From Ornithodoros turicata (lineage: Eukaryota; Arthropoda; Arachnida; Ixodida; Argasidae), in assembly GCF_037126465.1 (NCBI RefSeq), contig NC_088206.1, forward strand, positions 52,122,841-52,186,840: a stretch of DNA of 64,000 nt, read 5' to 3'. This document shows, piece after piece, positions 51,473 through 63,375 of the stretch. Both the position numbers and the translations under genes were made by a program. The notes below the pieces were generated by a model. It saw only the letters and a list, made by a program, of their open reading frames with translations. It was not told where the DNA came from and searched no databases. How positions within the stretch are numbered: the stretch's first letter is position 1; each line of letters opens with the position of its first letter.

Positions 51473-52868
51473 TGATGACGCGAGCGCGATGCGCGCTGCC
51501 TTTATGCCGGATAAACGCGCTCGCAAAGAAACGAGAGTGAAACCGAAACTCAGAAGCCACCCGTCGCCGCTAGGAGCGCGCGCGCGCGCGCAGCAGAGAA
51601 TCGAAACCGAAAACACCCGCGGGCGGTGCAGAGAGCGCTAGCAGCGCGCGCACGCGCATGCCCGGACGGGTGGAGGAGAGGGCGCGCGGGCATCCATAGC
51701 TGCCGCTGCGCGTCGCCTCAGTCAGTTTCTCTCTGGCTGTCGTGGAAAGCGGACGTGCGCTCCCCGCGCTCGCTCAGTTTCTGGCTGGCTGTCGTAGAGA
51801 GCAGACGTGTGTTCCTCGCTCGCTCAGTTTCTGCCTGGCTGATGAGCAGTCGCCGCGGGGGGAAAGGTGAGTGATTTGACGGGCTCCTTTTCTCGTATGT
51901 CTGCCGTGTTTAGCGGTGACCAACGAGTGATTTCACCGCGCTCGTGTTAAGCCTTTTCTCGCATGTTTAGACTTGTTTTGCGGTGAGCAAGCCTGTTGAC
52001 GCATGTTTAGCGATGTGTACCCGGTGGTTCCCGCCTTGTGTTAGCTGCGTAGTGTTGTGACGTCGTGGTTAGGCCTAAGCGATCGCCCCCGTGAGCCTTT
52101 TTCCTTGTATGTTTGCCGTGTTTAGCGGTGACCAACGAGCGATTTGACCGCGCTCGTGTTAAGCCTTTTCTCGCATGTTTAGACTTGTTTTGCGGTGAGG
52201 AAGCCTTTTGTTCGTGTTGACGCATGTTTAGCGATGTGTGCCCAGTGGTTCCCGCCTTGTGTTAGCTGCATAGTGTTGTGACGCTGTGGTTAGGCCTAAG
52301 CGATCGCCCCCCGTAAGCCTTTTGCCCCGATGTGTACTGTTTTCTCCGTGCTGTTTTAGCAGTAGCGGTTAGACCTTTTCTCTCGCATGCCTAGACTTGT
52401 TTAGCAGTGCTGCCATTTTACCTGCCGCTAGTATCTTGTTCTCTGTCTTTCTCGTCTAGAGCTATGATGGTGGCGCCATCTGGTGTGATGCCTTGCAACT
52501 AAGTGGCCACCTGTCGTCGATCTCTGCAACTGCTGGGTGCCAACTACCAACATGGCGGGCGCTGGTCACTCGGGTGTTGCGGAGCGGCTTCTTCGCCGCG
52601 CCATCGTTGATTTTCGAATAAATTGTTTCTCTCCACTCTATTTCTATCTTTTTATTTTATTTTCTGCCTATTTTTTAATTTTTTATGACCACGATTATCC
52701 GGAAACGCACAACTGGTCTGGACGCGAGATAGACGTTCCCCAATTAGTGTGATGGCTCCCTGGAGGGTGCTGATTAATGTGGGGGGTCCCAATTAGCTCT
52801 AATTGCTAATTAATGGCGTCCAGACGAAGATGTGCGTTTCCGGATAAACGTGGTCAGTACTTACTACT
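51473..52868. repeat. Polinton right terminal inverted repeat
   Basis: Inverse of 33584-34955, 24 bp longer. The 220-bp internal repeats recur here. Its inner edge carries the CATAAAGGCAGCGCGC promoter block facing the gene at 51004-51468. The divergence between the two TIRs is clearly above zero, arguing against a very recent insertion. Confidence 0.9.
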
Positions 52869-52874
52869 AACGTT
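52869..52874. repeat. Right 6-bp TSD of the Polinton
   Basis: AACGTT, matching 33578-33583. Confidence 0.8.
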
Positions 52875-52947
52875 TGCATCCAAACGCTGTGTATTACGCG
52901 CGCCGTAGTAGTTTTCCCAGCAATCGACCTTTGAGGGGGGTTGGGAG

Positions 52948-54525
52948 CAGACCTGTACACGTTACCGAAAAAAAGGAACTAAATACGTTACCTAAGTAAC
53001 AAAAGTAACGCGTTCCCGTTACTCGATAGTAACGAGTTACTTTTACGTTACCACGCTATTACAGAGCTGCGACCATGCCTAAGTTGGCACGTGCTTCATT
53101 TGGTCCGACAATTCCATGGAATTCGCTTTGAAGAATAGTTGGTGCTCGAAATGGGCATCGGTCATTTTTGGTGCGTTTGCTCGAGAGAGCCCCTGTGGCA
53201 AGACTGAAAAATTGCTGTGGAAAGGCATGGTTGCATAAAATACAGCCACCTTTGTTTGATGCATGTGTTGGATACGCCTAATTAGTAGCGAGGACGACTT
53301 TCTGTTTTTTTCTTTTTGTTTTTTTTGTTCGTGAATTGAAGGTCAACAGCTGCTTTTATTCCCTTATTTTGGCACCACTGTTAGGAGGCTACACGACGTC
53401 AGCGCGATATTGTGCGTTTACGTAAACTGATAAATGCTACACCAACGTCGACAAGCCGTTGTATAAACTGGCTCTTTGCGTGGCTAACCTTTCCTTCCTT
53501 TCACTAAACATAACCGCCCACCCCACAACCCCCCGTTGTAAACCAACAAAGCAGCCAAGGTTCTCGGGCTACCTGCTCACAACACGACATTGGCTCCACG
53601 AGGTATTCGGTTCATTCGTTGAAAGCAGTGCCTTTAACGTAGAATCTTCGATACGCTAACTGCTACAGCTAACTGAAATATTGAAGACGCTTACCTGAGC
53701 ACGCTTCTCCAAATTCGAATGCGACGAGTGGGATGCACTCGGTCATTTTAGTTTGGGAAGGCAAAGAAGACACTAAAATACTACATTCCCGTCACGTTTT
53801 ACCGCCTTCACCATGAACGTCTCGTCCAACCCAGGCCACACTCACGTGATTATCATCTGTGCCATCGTATAATCCAACGAGTGATCCTCACTGGAGCCCA
53901 CAAGTGTGGAGGTGGGAGCGAAAATACAGGGACTAAGGTTTCTTCCCAGGATACGCGGCTAGGCCAATGACACGGGCGAGCTGCATATAATAAACCCGAG
54001 ATTTCGTTGTCCACGTCGGGTGGACCCACTTAACAACAACGGCGAATCAGCAGAGAATGACAATGCCATCCCAGAACCCAAGTTGGCGAGCTTAGTTATT
54101 CTAGTATATTCATTGGCAACTGCTGGGAGATAACACCCACACCCACAAACAAATCCAGGATATTTTTCCAAGAATGCTTTCATGGTCAATGACACGACCG
54201 GGAAGTGTTGCGGCATTCGTCATGCCGGTCACCTTAGGACTCAACAAAAGAATGATTGCCGACCAGAGGCTCCCAGGAGCTGAACATCCAGGTCAGGTCA
54301 CCTCGTGTTAGATGCGTACGAGATTTCGGGAATTTCCACATACTAACAGACCATGTCGTACATGTTAAACCCGAGCGCGAACGAAGGAAAGGAACGAGTA
54401 ACGTGAGTAACGAGTTACCGATTTTTATAACTGAACAGGTTATTGGTTACAATTTTTAAAAAAAGTAACTAGGTCGTTACTTCGTTACCGAACGAGTTAC
54501 TTGTAACGAGTTACGTACAACCCTG
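52948..54525. mobile_element. hAT element with perfect 8-bp TSD
   Basis: The ends CAGACCTGTACACGTTACC and GTTACGTACAACCCTG (inverse CAGGGTTGTACGTAAC) are hAT-like. Both subterminal regions are packed with GTAACGAGTTAC words. GTTGGGAG flanks both sides (52940-52947, 54526-54533). The 1578-bp interior shows no clear transposase. Confidence 0.8.
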
Positions 54526-54538
54526 GTTGGGAGGACGT

Positions 54539-55782
54539 CAGGGGGGAAGCAAGGGGGCAGCTGCCCCCCCCCCCCCCCTAGGCTTCCTGGCCCATCTAAC
54601 ATGGTCGTTTGAACACAATCACGTTTCCTTTCTTTTCTTTTTTTACGTGGTTAGCTTGGTGCAGTGCGTAACGAACTTTCTGTTCGTCATTAATATGACT
54701 GGCTTTTCATGTAAGCAGTTACAGGTGACTGGCATGGCCTGCTGTACATTATGCTGACTAAGGATATTTATTTTCCTGAGTACGCATTATCCAGTATTCC
54801 TATCTAATCAGTACAAGGTTTAGCCTCCTTGTCTTGTCTCTTCAGACGCTATGTCCGTCTCGGCTTGTTATGATGATTCCGGCCTCCAAGGATACACCAG
54901 ATAAATCCTGTCGTGGGAACGTCGATATCTAATTCGCCAGACAGCGTAAACACGGGTCAGCACCTTGCAAACAAAGAATTTTATCCCTTCCCCAACACAT
55001 TTAACGACGATGAACAATGTCCATCTGGGGTCAGCTCGTATTGGGAGCAACACACTTTTCTTTCATGGTGTTTGCCTGCTACAACATGTACCGTGGAACA
55101 GTTTTTCAGCACCCTGCAGAGGGTAAGAACCTGGCTTCGTTCCACAATGACTGAGGACCGGCTAAACGCGCCTTGTATGATGAACGGTTCATCGCGAAAA
55201 AGTGGGTGGCGACAACACATTTGTGGAAAAAGCTACCAACTCTTTTGCGCGAGAAAAGCAAAGGCGCTTAAAGTTTCTGTCTAAAGAGTGAGGGACATAG
55301 GGAGTGAGGGTAGAGAATTATCGTCTATACTGATGCTGATGTCCATATCTGCTGAAAATAAGTCACCACTTGGTATTGTCAAGTTGTCACAAGTAGACAC
55401 GGCTGTTTCACCGTGTGATCTCGTTTTTGCGAAATCAACAGAAATGAGATAATCGCTGACGGAAAGGGCAGCAGGAGTGGCGACGGCAAACGTAGTATGA
55501 AACAGAAAATCAGGAGCGAGCCTTTGCACGGACAAGGGATTGCGTTGCCGAGAAATGGCGAAACGTAAAAATTCCGAAGCATAGGGTTACTGAGCCAAAA
55601 CAATATAGTTGCGGGCGAATTCGACACCCATAACTAGAGGAATATTCCGTACCTTGAGCACCAGCCCGAACGCCTCCACACCCGCCCTGCACTCGCGGCA
55701 CCCATAACGACCCCCCACCCCACCACCACCTCGGTCGGCATTGGTTTGCCCCCCCTGGAGAAAATCCTAGCGGCGCCCATGC
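54539..55782 (+). mobile_element. hAT relic with transposase C-terminal fragment
   Basis: The left end CAGGGGGGAAGCAAGG and a C-rich tract meet a right end GCCCCCCCTGGAGAAAATCC then TAGCGGCGCCCATG, the inverse of a frequent hAT terminus. 54913-55284 (+) contains TVEQFFSTLQRVRTWLRSTM then EDRLNAPCMM, the hAT dimerisation domain, at the end of a decayed frame. No TSD found. Confidence 0.55.
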
Positions 55783-56294
55783 CAGGGGATGTTTATTAAT
55801 CAATGTCTATGGGTGTATGCATTGGTAGCTACCGACCCATGTTGGACATTCCCAAAAATTTTACGTTTCACAGTGTTGTTACTGCGGCAAGGGTATATTT
55901 GCTTTACTGTGTCTCATCTCACAGAATGCCTTTTTGTATTGCCAACTTGCAGAATGCCTTCCGCAGCAATCGTTCAACGAACCGGACGAGCTACATTTGC
56001 ACATGAAAACTACATAAACAACCAGAGAGAAGACCTTGCGCGAGCGCTCGCGACTTTTGGCGCAAATGGGCTGTACAACTTTTCAGCCGGCGCGAATCTG
56101 TGCTGCAGTAACAGCACGTGGTCAGCTTGCAACGAAGAGCGTTTGTGAGCCCCACAAAAATGTGCCTTTCCGCGTGGCGCGCGGTGAGCGACAGCGCAAA
56201 AGCTCGTGCAATTCGCCGCCATCTTGTCCACGGCCGTGACCACGCGCTCCCCATGCATTAGATTAGGCGCTTGGCACACCATACTCGTAGGCTC
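55783..56294. other. Unassigned interval before the satellite array
   Basis: No gene or repeat recognised; GC-rich towards 56250. Confidence 0.35.
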
Positions 56295-59200
56295 CTCACA
56301 CTGTCGTTGTCGTCTTTTATGCATTCATCCACGGCATCTCTTGCGAAGATTTCTGTTCGATGAGCACCTGCGAACGTACTTCGTCAAGTAAAAAGAATAG
56401 TGAATTCACGACTTTAATGTCAAAATCTTTAACGGAATTTTCTATTTTGACGTCCACGATTTATTGAATGTAAATGCGTAACTAACGCTGTGGATGTTGT
56501 GACTGTATTGTTGAAATGCGAGTGGGCTCCAGTTGCGGGCTCGTAGGCTCGTCACACTGTCGTTGTCGTCGTTTATGCATTCATCCACGAAATCTCTTGC
56601 GAAGACTTTCATTCGATGTGCACCTGCGAACGTACTTCGTCAAGTAAAAAGAATAGTGAATTCACGACTTTAATGTGAAAATCTTTAACGGAATTTTCTA
56701 TTTTGACGTCCACGATTTATTGAATGTAAATGCGTAACTAACGCTGTGGATGTTGTGACTGTATTGTTGAAATGCGAGTGGGCTCCAGTTGCGGGCTCGT
56801 AGGCTCGTCACACTGTCGTTGTCGTCGTTTATGCATTCATCCACGAAATCTCTTGCGAAGACTTTCATTCGATGTGCACCTGCGAACGTACTTCGTCAAG
56901 TAAAAAGAATAGTGAATTCACGACTTTAATGTGAAAATCTTTAACGGGATTTTCTATTTTGACGTCCACGATTTATTGAATGTAAATGCGTAACTAACGC
57001 TGTGGATGTTGTGACTGTATTGTTGAAATGCGAGTGGGCTCCAGTTGCGGGCTCGTAGGCTCGTCACACTGTCGTTGTCGTCGTTTATGCATTCATCCAC
57101 GAAATCTCTTGCGAAGACTTTCATTCGATGTGCACCTGCGAACGTACTTCGTCAAGTAAAAAGAATAGTGAATTCACGACTTTAATGTGAAAATCTTTAA
57201 CGGAATTTTCTATTTTGACGTCCACGATTTATTGAATGTAAATGCGTAACTAACGCTGTGGATGTTGTGACTGTATTGTTGAAATGCGAGTGGGCTCCAG
57301 TTGCGGGCTCGTAGGCTCGTCACACTGTCGTTGTCGTCGTTTATGCATTCATCCACGAAATCTCTTGCGAAGACTTTCATTCGATGTGCACCTGCGAACG
57401 TACTTCGTCAAGTAAAAAGAATAGTGAATTCACGACTTTAATGTGAAAATCTTTAACGGGATTTTCTATTTTGACGTCCACGATTTATTGAATGTAAATG
57501 CGTAACTAACGCTGTGGATGTTGTGACTGTATTGTTGAAATGCGAGTGGGCTCCAGTTGCGGGCTCGTAGGCTCGTCACACTGTCGTTGTCGTCGTTTAT
57601 GCATTCATCCACGAAATCTCTTGCGAAGACTTTCATTCGATGTGCACCTGCGAACGTACTTCGTCAAGTAAAAAGAATAGTGAATTCACGACTTTAATGT
57701 GAAAATCTTTAACGGAATTTTCTATTTTGACGTCCACGATTTATTGAATGTAAATGCGTAACTAACGCTGTGGATGTTGTGACTGTATTGTTGAAATGCG
57801 AGTGGGCTCCAGTTGCGGGCTCGTAGGCTCGTCACACTGTCGTTGTCGTCGTTTATGCATTCATCCACGAAATCTCTTGCGAAGACTTTCATTCGATGTG
57901 CACCTGCGAACGTACTTCGTCAAGTAAAAAGAATAGTGAATTCACGACTTTAATGTGAAAATCTTTAACGGAATTTTCTATTTTGACGTCCACGATTTAT
58001 TGAATGTAAATGCGTAACTAACGCTGTGGATGTTGTGACTGTATTGTTGAAATGCGAGTGGGCTCCAGTTGCGGGCTCGTAGGCTCGTCACACTGTCGTT
58101 GTCGTCGTTTATGCATTCATCCACGAAATCTCTTGCGAAGACTTTCATTCGATGTGCACCTGCGAACGTACTTCGTCAAGTAAAAAGAATAGTGAATTCA
58201 CGACTTTAATGTGAAAATCTTTAACGGAATTTTCTATTTTGACGTCCACGATTTATTGAATGTAAATGCGTAACTAACGCTGTGGATGTTGTGACTGTAT
58301 TGTTGAAATGCGAGTGGGCTCCAGTTGCGGGCTCGTAGGCTCGTCACACTGTCGTTGTCGTCGTTTATGCATTCATCCACGAAATCTCTTGCGAAGACTT
58401 TCATTCGATGTGCACCTGCGAACGTACTTCGTCAAGTAAAAAGAATAGTGAATTCACGACTTTAATGTGAAAATCTTTAACGGGATTTTCTATTTTGACG
58501 TCCACGATTTATTGAATGTAAATGCGTAACTAACGCTGTGGATGTTGTGACTGTATTGTTGAAATGCGAGTGGGCTCCAGTTGCGGGCTCGTAGGCTCGT
58601 CACACTGTCGTTGTCGTCGTTTATGCATTCATCCACGAAATCTCTTGCGAAGACTTTCATTCGATGTGCACCTGCGAACGTACTTCGTCAAGTAAAAAGA
58701 ATAGTGAATTCACGACTTTAATGTGAAAATCTTTAACGGAATTTTCTATTTTGACGTCCACGATTTATTGAATGTAAATGCGTAACTAACGCTGTGGATG
58801 TTGTGACTGTATTGTTGAAATGCGAGTGGGCTCCAGTTGCGGGCTCGTAGGCTCGTCACACTGTCGTTGTCGTCGTTTATGCATTCATCCACGAAATCTC
58901 TTGCGAAGACTTTCATTCGATGTGCACCTGCGAACGTACTTCGTCAAGTAAAAAGAATAGTGAATTCACGACTTTAATGTGAAAATCTTTAACGGGATTT
59001 TCTATTTTGACGTCCACGATTTATTGAATGTAAATGCGTAACTAACGCTGTGGATGTTGTGACTGTATTGTTGAAATGCGAGTGGGCTCCAGTTGCGGGC
59101 TCGTAGGCTCGTCACACTGTCGTTGTCGTCGTTTATGCATTCATCCACGAAATCTCTTGCGAAGACTTTCATTCGATGTGCACCTGCGAACGTACTTCGT

Positions 59201-59880
59201 CAAGTAAAAAGAATAGTGAATTCACGACTTTAATGTGAAAATCTTTAACGGAATTTTCTATTTTGACGTCCACGATTTATTGAATGTAAATGCGTAACTA
59301 ACGCTGTGGATGTTGTGACTGTATTGTTGAAATGCGAGTGGGCTCCAGTTGCGGGCTCGTAGGCTCGTCACACTGTCGTTGTCGTCGTTTATGCATTCAT
59401 CCACGAAATCTCTTGCGAAGACTTTCATTCGATGTGCACCTGCGAACGTACTTCGTCAAGTAAAAAGAATAGTGAATTCACGACTTTAATGTGAAAATCT
59501 TTAACGGGATTTTCTATTTTGACGTCCACGATTTATTGAATGTAAATGCGTAACTAACGCTGTTGATGTTGTGACTGTATTGTTGAAATGCGAGCGGGCT
59601 CCAGTGGCGGGCTCGTAGGCTCGTCACACTGTCGTTGTCGTCGTTTATGCGTACACCATGGCATCTCTTGCGAAGATTTCTGTTCGACGAGAACCTGCGA
59701 ACGTACTTCGTCAAGTAAAAAGAATAGTGAATTCACGACTTTAATGTTAAAATCGTTAACGGAATTTTCTATTTTGACGTCCACGATTTATTGAATGTCA
59801 ATTCGTAACTAACGCTGTTGATGTTGTGAATGTATTGTTGAAATGCGAGCGGGCTCCAGTGGCGGGCTCGTAGTATAGTC
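56295..59880 (+). repeat. Satellite array, 14 units of 256 bp
   Basis: Units start at GTCACACTGTCGTTGTCG at 56551, 56807, 57063 and every 256 bp to 59623, with a variant first unit at 56295. Interior units are nearly identical (ATTCATCCACGAAATC form); outer units have the dispersed form (CCACGGCATC at the left; a GCGTACACCATGGCATC variant in the last). A G/A site in TTTAACGG(G/A)ATTTTC alternates through much of the array. No coding sequence and no hammerhead core was found in the unit. It ends where the next TIR element inserted. Confidence 0.9.
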
Positions 59881-60459
59881 CACTGATCTCTAAAGGCTGG
59901 ATCGCGCATGGGAGAGGGGCTCGTGGGGTAGAGGCGTTGCTTTCTGCCGCCATGTTGGTGGGCCCTAAAGTGCTGTGTGTGCCTATAGAAAACAATGGGA
60001 GGCAACAGAGATTGTGAGTATTTATTGCGCTGCTAGCATTGATCGTTGTTTGTCATCACACAATTTTGTAAGGTGCCAGTACACTGATGTATCCTAACAG
60101 TGTTTCACAGGTGTCCTGCCGTTCGATTCTTAATTACGTTATGTTTTGCATTCCGAAACTAGACCGTCACTGCAGTGCAGCGCTGGGGATTGTACTACAG
60201 CACGTTTCCCACACAGTAAATTTATTTACACCCCTATGAGTGTAAAATGAGTGTTAGATAACTCACACCCTTATGGGTGTAAATGCTACACCCCAATGAT
60301 GGGTGTAACAGGGGCGTCACATATTACACACAAAAGAAGGGTGTTTATTGGGTGTATTGACCCCAAAGATGGCAGGTTCTGAAAAGAAAAAGACATGCTC
60401 TGCTAGTGTGAGCATCTTAGCTATCTAGAGTTTGTTTTTATTTCTGTGTTAGAGCCGCG

Positions 60460-60690
60460 AAGCAACTGTGGCTATGAGCGTGGACAGCAGGAAGGAGTGG
60501 GGACAGGGGGTCAGTGTGCGTCCTGGGCTGACTTCAGGAGGAAGTGTGTCGACATTCTTCGGGGAACTCTTCGGAAAACTCATGGAAAACCTCAAACACA
60601 AACACACAGCCGGTGACATGATTCGAACCCGTGTCACCGGCGTGGAAAGCGATGATCTTAACCACTGTGCTACCGGAGCTGGTCTTAGAA
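60460..60690 (-). repeat. tRNA-derived SINE (Ruka-like)
   Basis: On the minus strand: an A box TAGCACAGTGGTTAAGA (60672-60656), a B box GGTTCGAATCA (60629-60619), then a body with GAATGTCGACACACTTCC and CAGCCCAGGACGCACACTG. The tRNA-like head is too degenerate in its T-arm to be a gene. Body motifs resemble the Ruka SINE family described from ixodid ticks, from memory. Confidence 0.55.
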
Positions 60691-60807
60691 CTGAAAAGCT
60701 GAGCAAGTGCTTCCGCTTTAACCTGTTATGGATGCTTGAGTTAGCATTCATTATGTCACATGTACGCTCTTCCCACATGAACACTGCTTAAATGTACTTG
60801 TATGTAT

Positions 60808-60828
60808 GTATATATATATATATATATG
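60808..60828. repeat. (TA)n microsatellite
   Basis: A run of TA dinucleotides after TGTATGTA. Confidence 0.8.
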
Positions 60829-62822
60829 CGGAAAAAAAGTAGAATGGAACCGAGATTAGAAACAGAAAATGCAAGGGGCTTTATTGAAGATTAAGGGGGA
60901 AAGTCGACACTGCAACAGCGGTCTGCCTTCGCCATTTGCAAGCCATTTTGAAAGCTGCTGCTGTCGAAACGTCGACTTCCCCCATAATCTGTAATAAACT
61001 TCCCTTGTTTTTTCCTAGCTGTTCGTTATTTTTGGTTCTTTCTACTTTTTCTTTTCGTATATTAAATATTTCACAATCACCCACAATAGTTAGCCCTTTA
61101 CTTACATACATACATGTATTTTAACTTCGTGGTCATCCGCACAAGTTAATGTTTCAGCCAGGGGTGAAGCCCCTGTCACCTATTTTCAAGTTTAGCCCTG
61201 TTGAAGGCAGCGCTGATCGCCGAAACGTCGACCCCTAACTGTAACTACGTACAGTTGTCCTACAGTTGGCAATACGACTGTAAATCTATTTCTAGTAATT
61301 CCCATTTATTTTTTTAATGTAATAAAACTAGCAATTGTTTTTAATCCTTATACAGCTTCCCAAATCTCTTCATTACTTGTAGTCTATATCGTTTTCGCGT
61401 CCATCTGTACTAAGATATGTACATATATATACTACGAACATTATCACAATTAAAAAGAAAACTGCACGAACTTTGGACATTGTGCGGCATACACCCCTTT
61501 TGCACTGATATGAGTGTTTCGGAATTTAGCATGGTGTGTAACATAAGTGTGATCGAAGTGTATTGGTACGTTACACCTCTTTTACACCAACATGGGTGCT
61601 TAGGGGAGTGTAGTGTAAGTGTAATTCGGGTTTGTCCTCATAGCGCACCCTTCTCACACGGGGAAGGGCGTAAAAAAATTTACTGTGCAGGCAATATTTC
61701 AATAAGAAACGACGTGAGGTTAACAACAACCATGTATATAATATCCCGTACTGCGTTCTGGACAAAAATTGTTTCATAAAGAACGGTCCGGGAAAAGATA
61801 TACTCGCATGGCAGAAAGAGATCGTTCTGTAGAATCACAGCCGTTGTTTTAGCTGTGTACGCGTTTAGTATGATTCATGTCAAGCATCGCCGTAGAAAGA
61901 GTCTTTTAGTAAACGACAGCGGTGCTTTGCCTCGCAAATATGGACAAACCGAAGCAGCCCAAATAATTACTTCACGCAATTAGATCACACTCGTTAGGAC
62001 AGTTAATCAGGTAGTGATGTAAGCTTAATCAATTAGGTTACTTAGAAAGTGGTAACACCTCCTTGAGACACAGGACTTATCTCTTTTTGAAGTACAGCCC
62101 TTTTTTGTTTGCTGCTTCCTTTATTTGTTCTGATTATTTGCACGCGCAGTTGTGCCAAACTGAATGTCCTTCTCCAGCACTCACATGCTTTTGTTGAATA
62201 CAACTGCAGCGTGAGAAAAGCTGCTTGGGGACGGGGTCCTGCTATCCAGTGCTGACTTTGTCATGCTTGTTATGTGGAGAATGTTCCAAAAAATGCAGCT
62301 CCACGTATGGTCTTCAAATTGCAACAGGACTATTTGGAGCTTCAAACAGTTGTGATTTTGTCATTTTGGCCCTCGTGTACCCAGTCTGTGAAACGCAAAC
62401 AAAAAAAGTCTAACACGATATGCTTTTGTAATGAAGATCACTGATGACGAGTAAAGAGAATGCACGAGTTCAAGTTTATTCAATATTTTATATTATTCAT
62501 TATATTATTCAACATTTTATGTCAAGTTTATACAACATCAAGTTTATTCAAGTTCAAGATTTATTTCTTGCACTTATGCGTTTCAGGATACAATGAACGT
62601 GCAGGCAGGTCGCAAAAGACTACATTTATTGTTTTGTGACCTTGCTACAATGGCAATATATATTTTAGGAATGACAATGGACAGGTACACTCTCTAAATT
62701 TGTAGCACTCAATTTTAGGTTGGAATGAGCAATGAATAGCAACTTCCCTCCTGATATTTTCTCATATATGCTAAATTTTAAATTTAATGTGATCGAATAT
62801 GTGATAATATAATAATAATATA

Positions 62823-63375
62823 CAGGGTGTTTCAAAAAACGTGTCATTCGGACTTTATAAAAAAACGGGGCGACGGAAAAATACGAGGGCGGGAAAAACG
62901 ATGCGGAATCATTTTTGTTTGCCGCTTATCAACGTATGGTGGAATGTCAACCGCCTTGTTATCGGTACGTCTTGTGCTGCACGCCGGTTCGGCGATACCT
63001 TCGTGGGGGCAGGAACATGTCCTCCTTTCCGCGCATGTTTCGGACTGGTTTTGTGCGCCGTTGAACACCCGAAAGTTTGAAGCCACAATTTCGGGACTTT
63101 TTTTGGGTAGTTCCATTTGCAATATTGAGCGGATTTCTTGGTGTATCTGACTAAGTTCGCTACGGGCTCTCTAATTCCGTTAAAAAAACGTTAGGTTGAC
63201 TTGGGAAATTTTGGAGTTCAATTAAAGAAATTCAATTTATTTTAATTAAAATAAAATGAAAATATTTTGGCAAGATGGCAAATTAAGTTGCCACACAAAT
63301 GCCGTTTACCCCGTATTTTTCCGTTGCCCCGTTTTTTTTATAAAGTTCGAATGACACGTTTTTTGAAACACCCTG
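62823..63375. mobile_element. mariner-type MITE with long TIRs
   Basis: CAGGGTGTTTCAAAAAACGT at the left and its inverse at the right continue as inverted repeats for over 60 bp (through GTCATTCGGACTTTATAA and the ACGGGGCGACGGAAAAATAC block). TA on both sides. 553 bp, no transposase. Copy 1 of the host element lacks it. Confidence 0.75.

Larger units (their letters stand above)
33584..52868. mobile_element. Maverick/Polinton, 19.3 kb, interrupted by a Merlin element, lacking DNA polymerase
   Basis: Both ends read 5'-AGTAGTAAGTACTGACC, have the canonical AG start, and are followed by inverted repeats of about 1.4 kb. TSDs are AACGTT. The interior encodes packaging ATPase, integrase, two small virion-type proteins, minor capsid, major capsid and protease on the plus strand, and small minus-strand genes on the right. 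Without the 7.9-kb Merlin insert the element is about 11.4 kb, short for the family, and no protein-primed DNA polymerase B remains. Polintons integrate with a retroviral-type integrase and probably form virions. Confidence 0.93.
60212..61687. mobile_element. 1.5-kb TIR element absent from copy 1
   Basis: CACAGTAAATTTATTTACAC and the inverse ending AAATTTACTGTG bound it. Many TGGGTGTAA/TTACACCC words lie near the ends. Copy 1 reads continuously through the site (CGTTTCCCAGCCAATATTTC), proving the insertion; a CA dinucleotide may be duplicated. It contains a SINE and GTCGAAACGTCGAC-type repeats. No transposase. Confidence 0.7.

Noticed and set aside
53079..54216. Short minus-strand ORFs inside the hAT element at 52948-54525
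   Set aside because: No hAT transposase motif (no DDE block or hATC) in any frame.
60609..60680. tRNA gene
   Set aside because: A and B boxes are present but the T-arm and acceptor stem do not pair properly, and it is fused to a SINE body.
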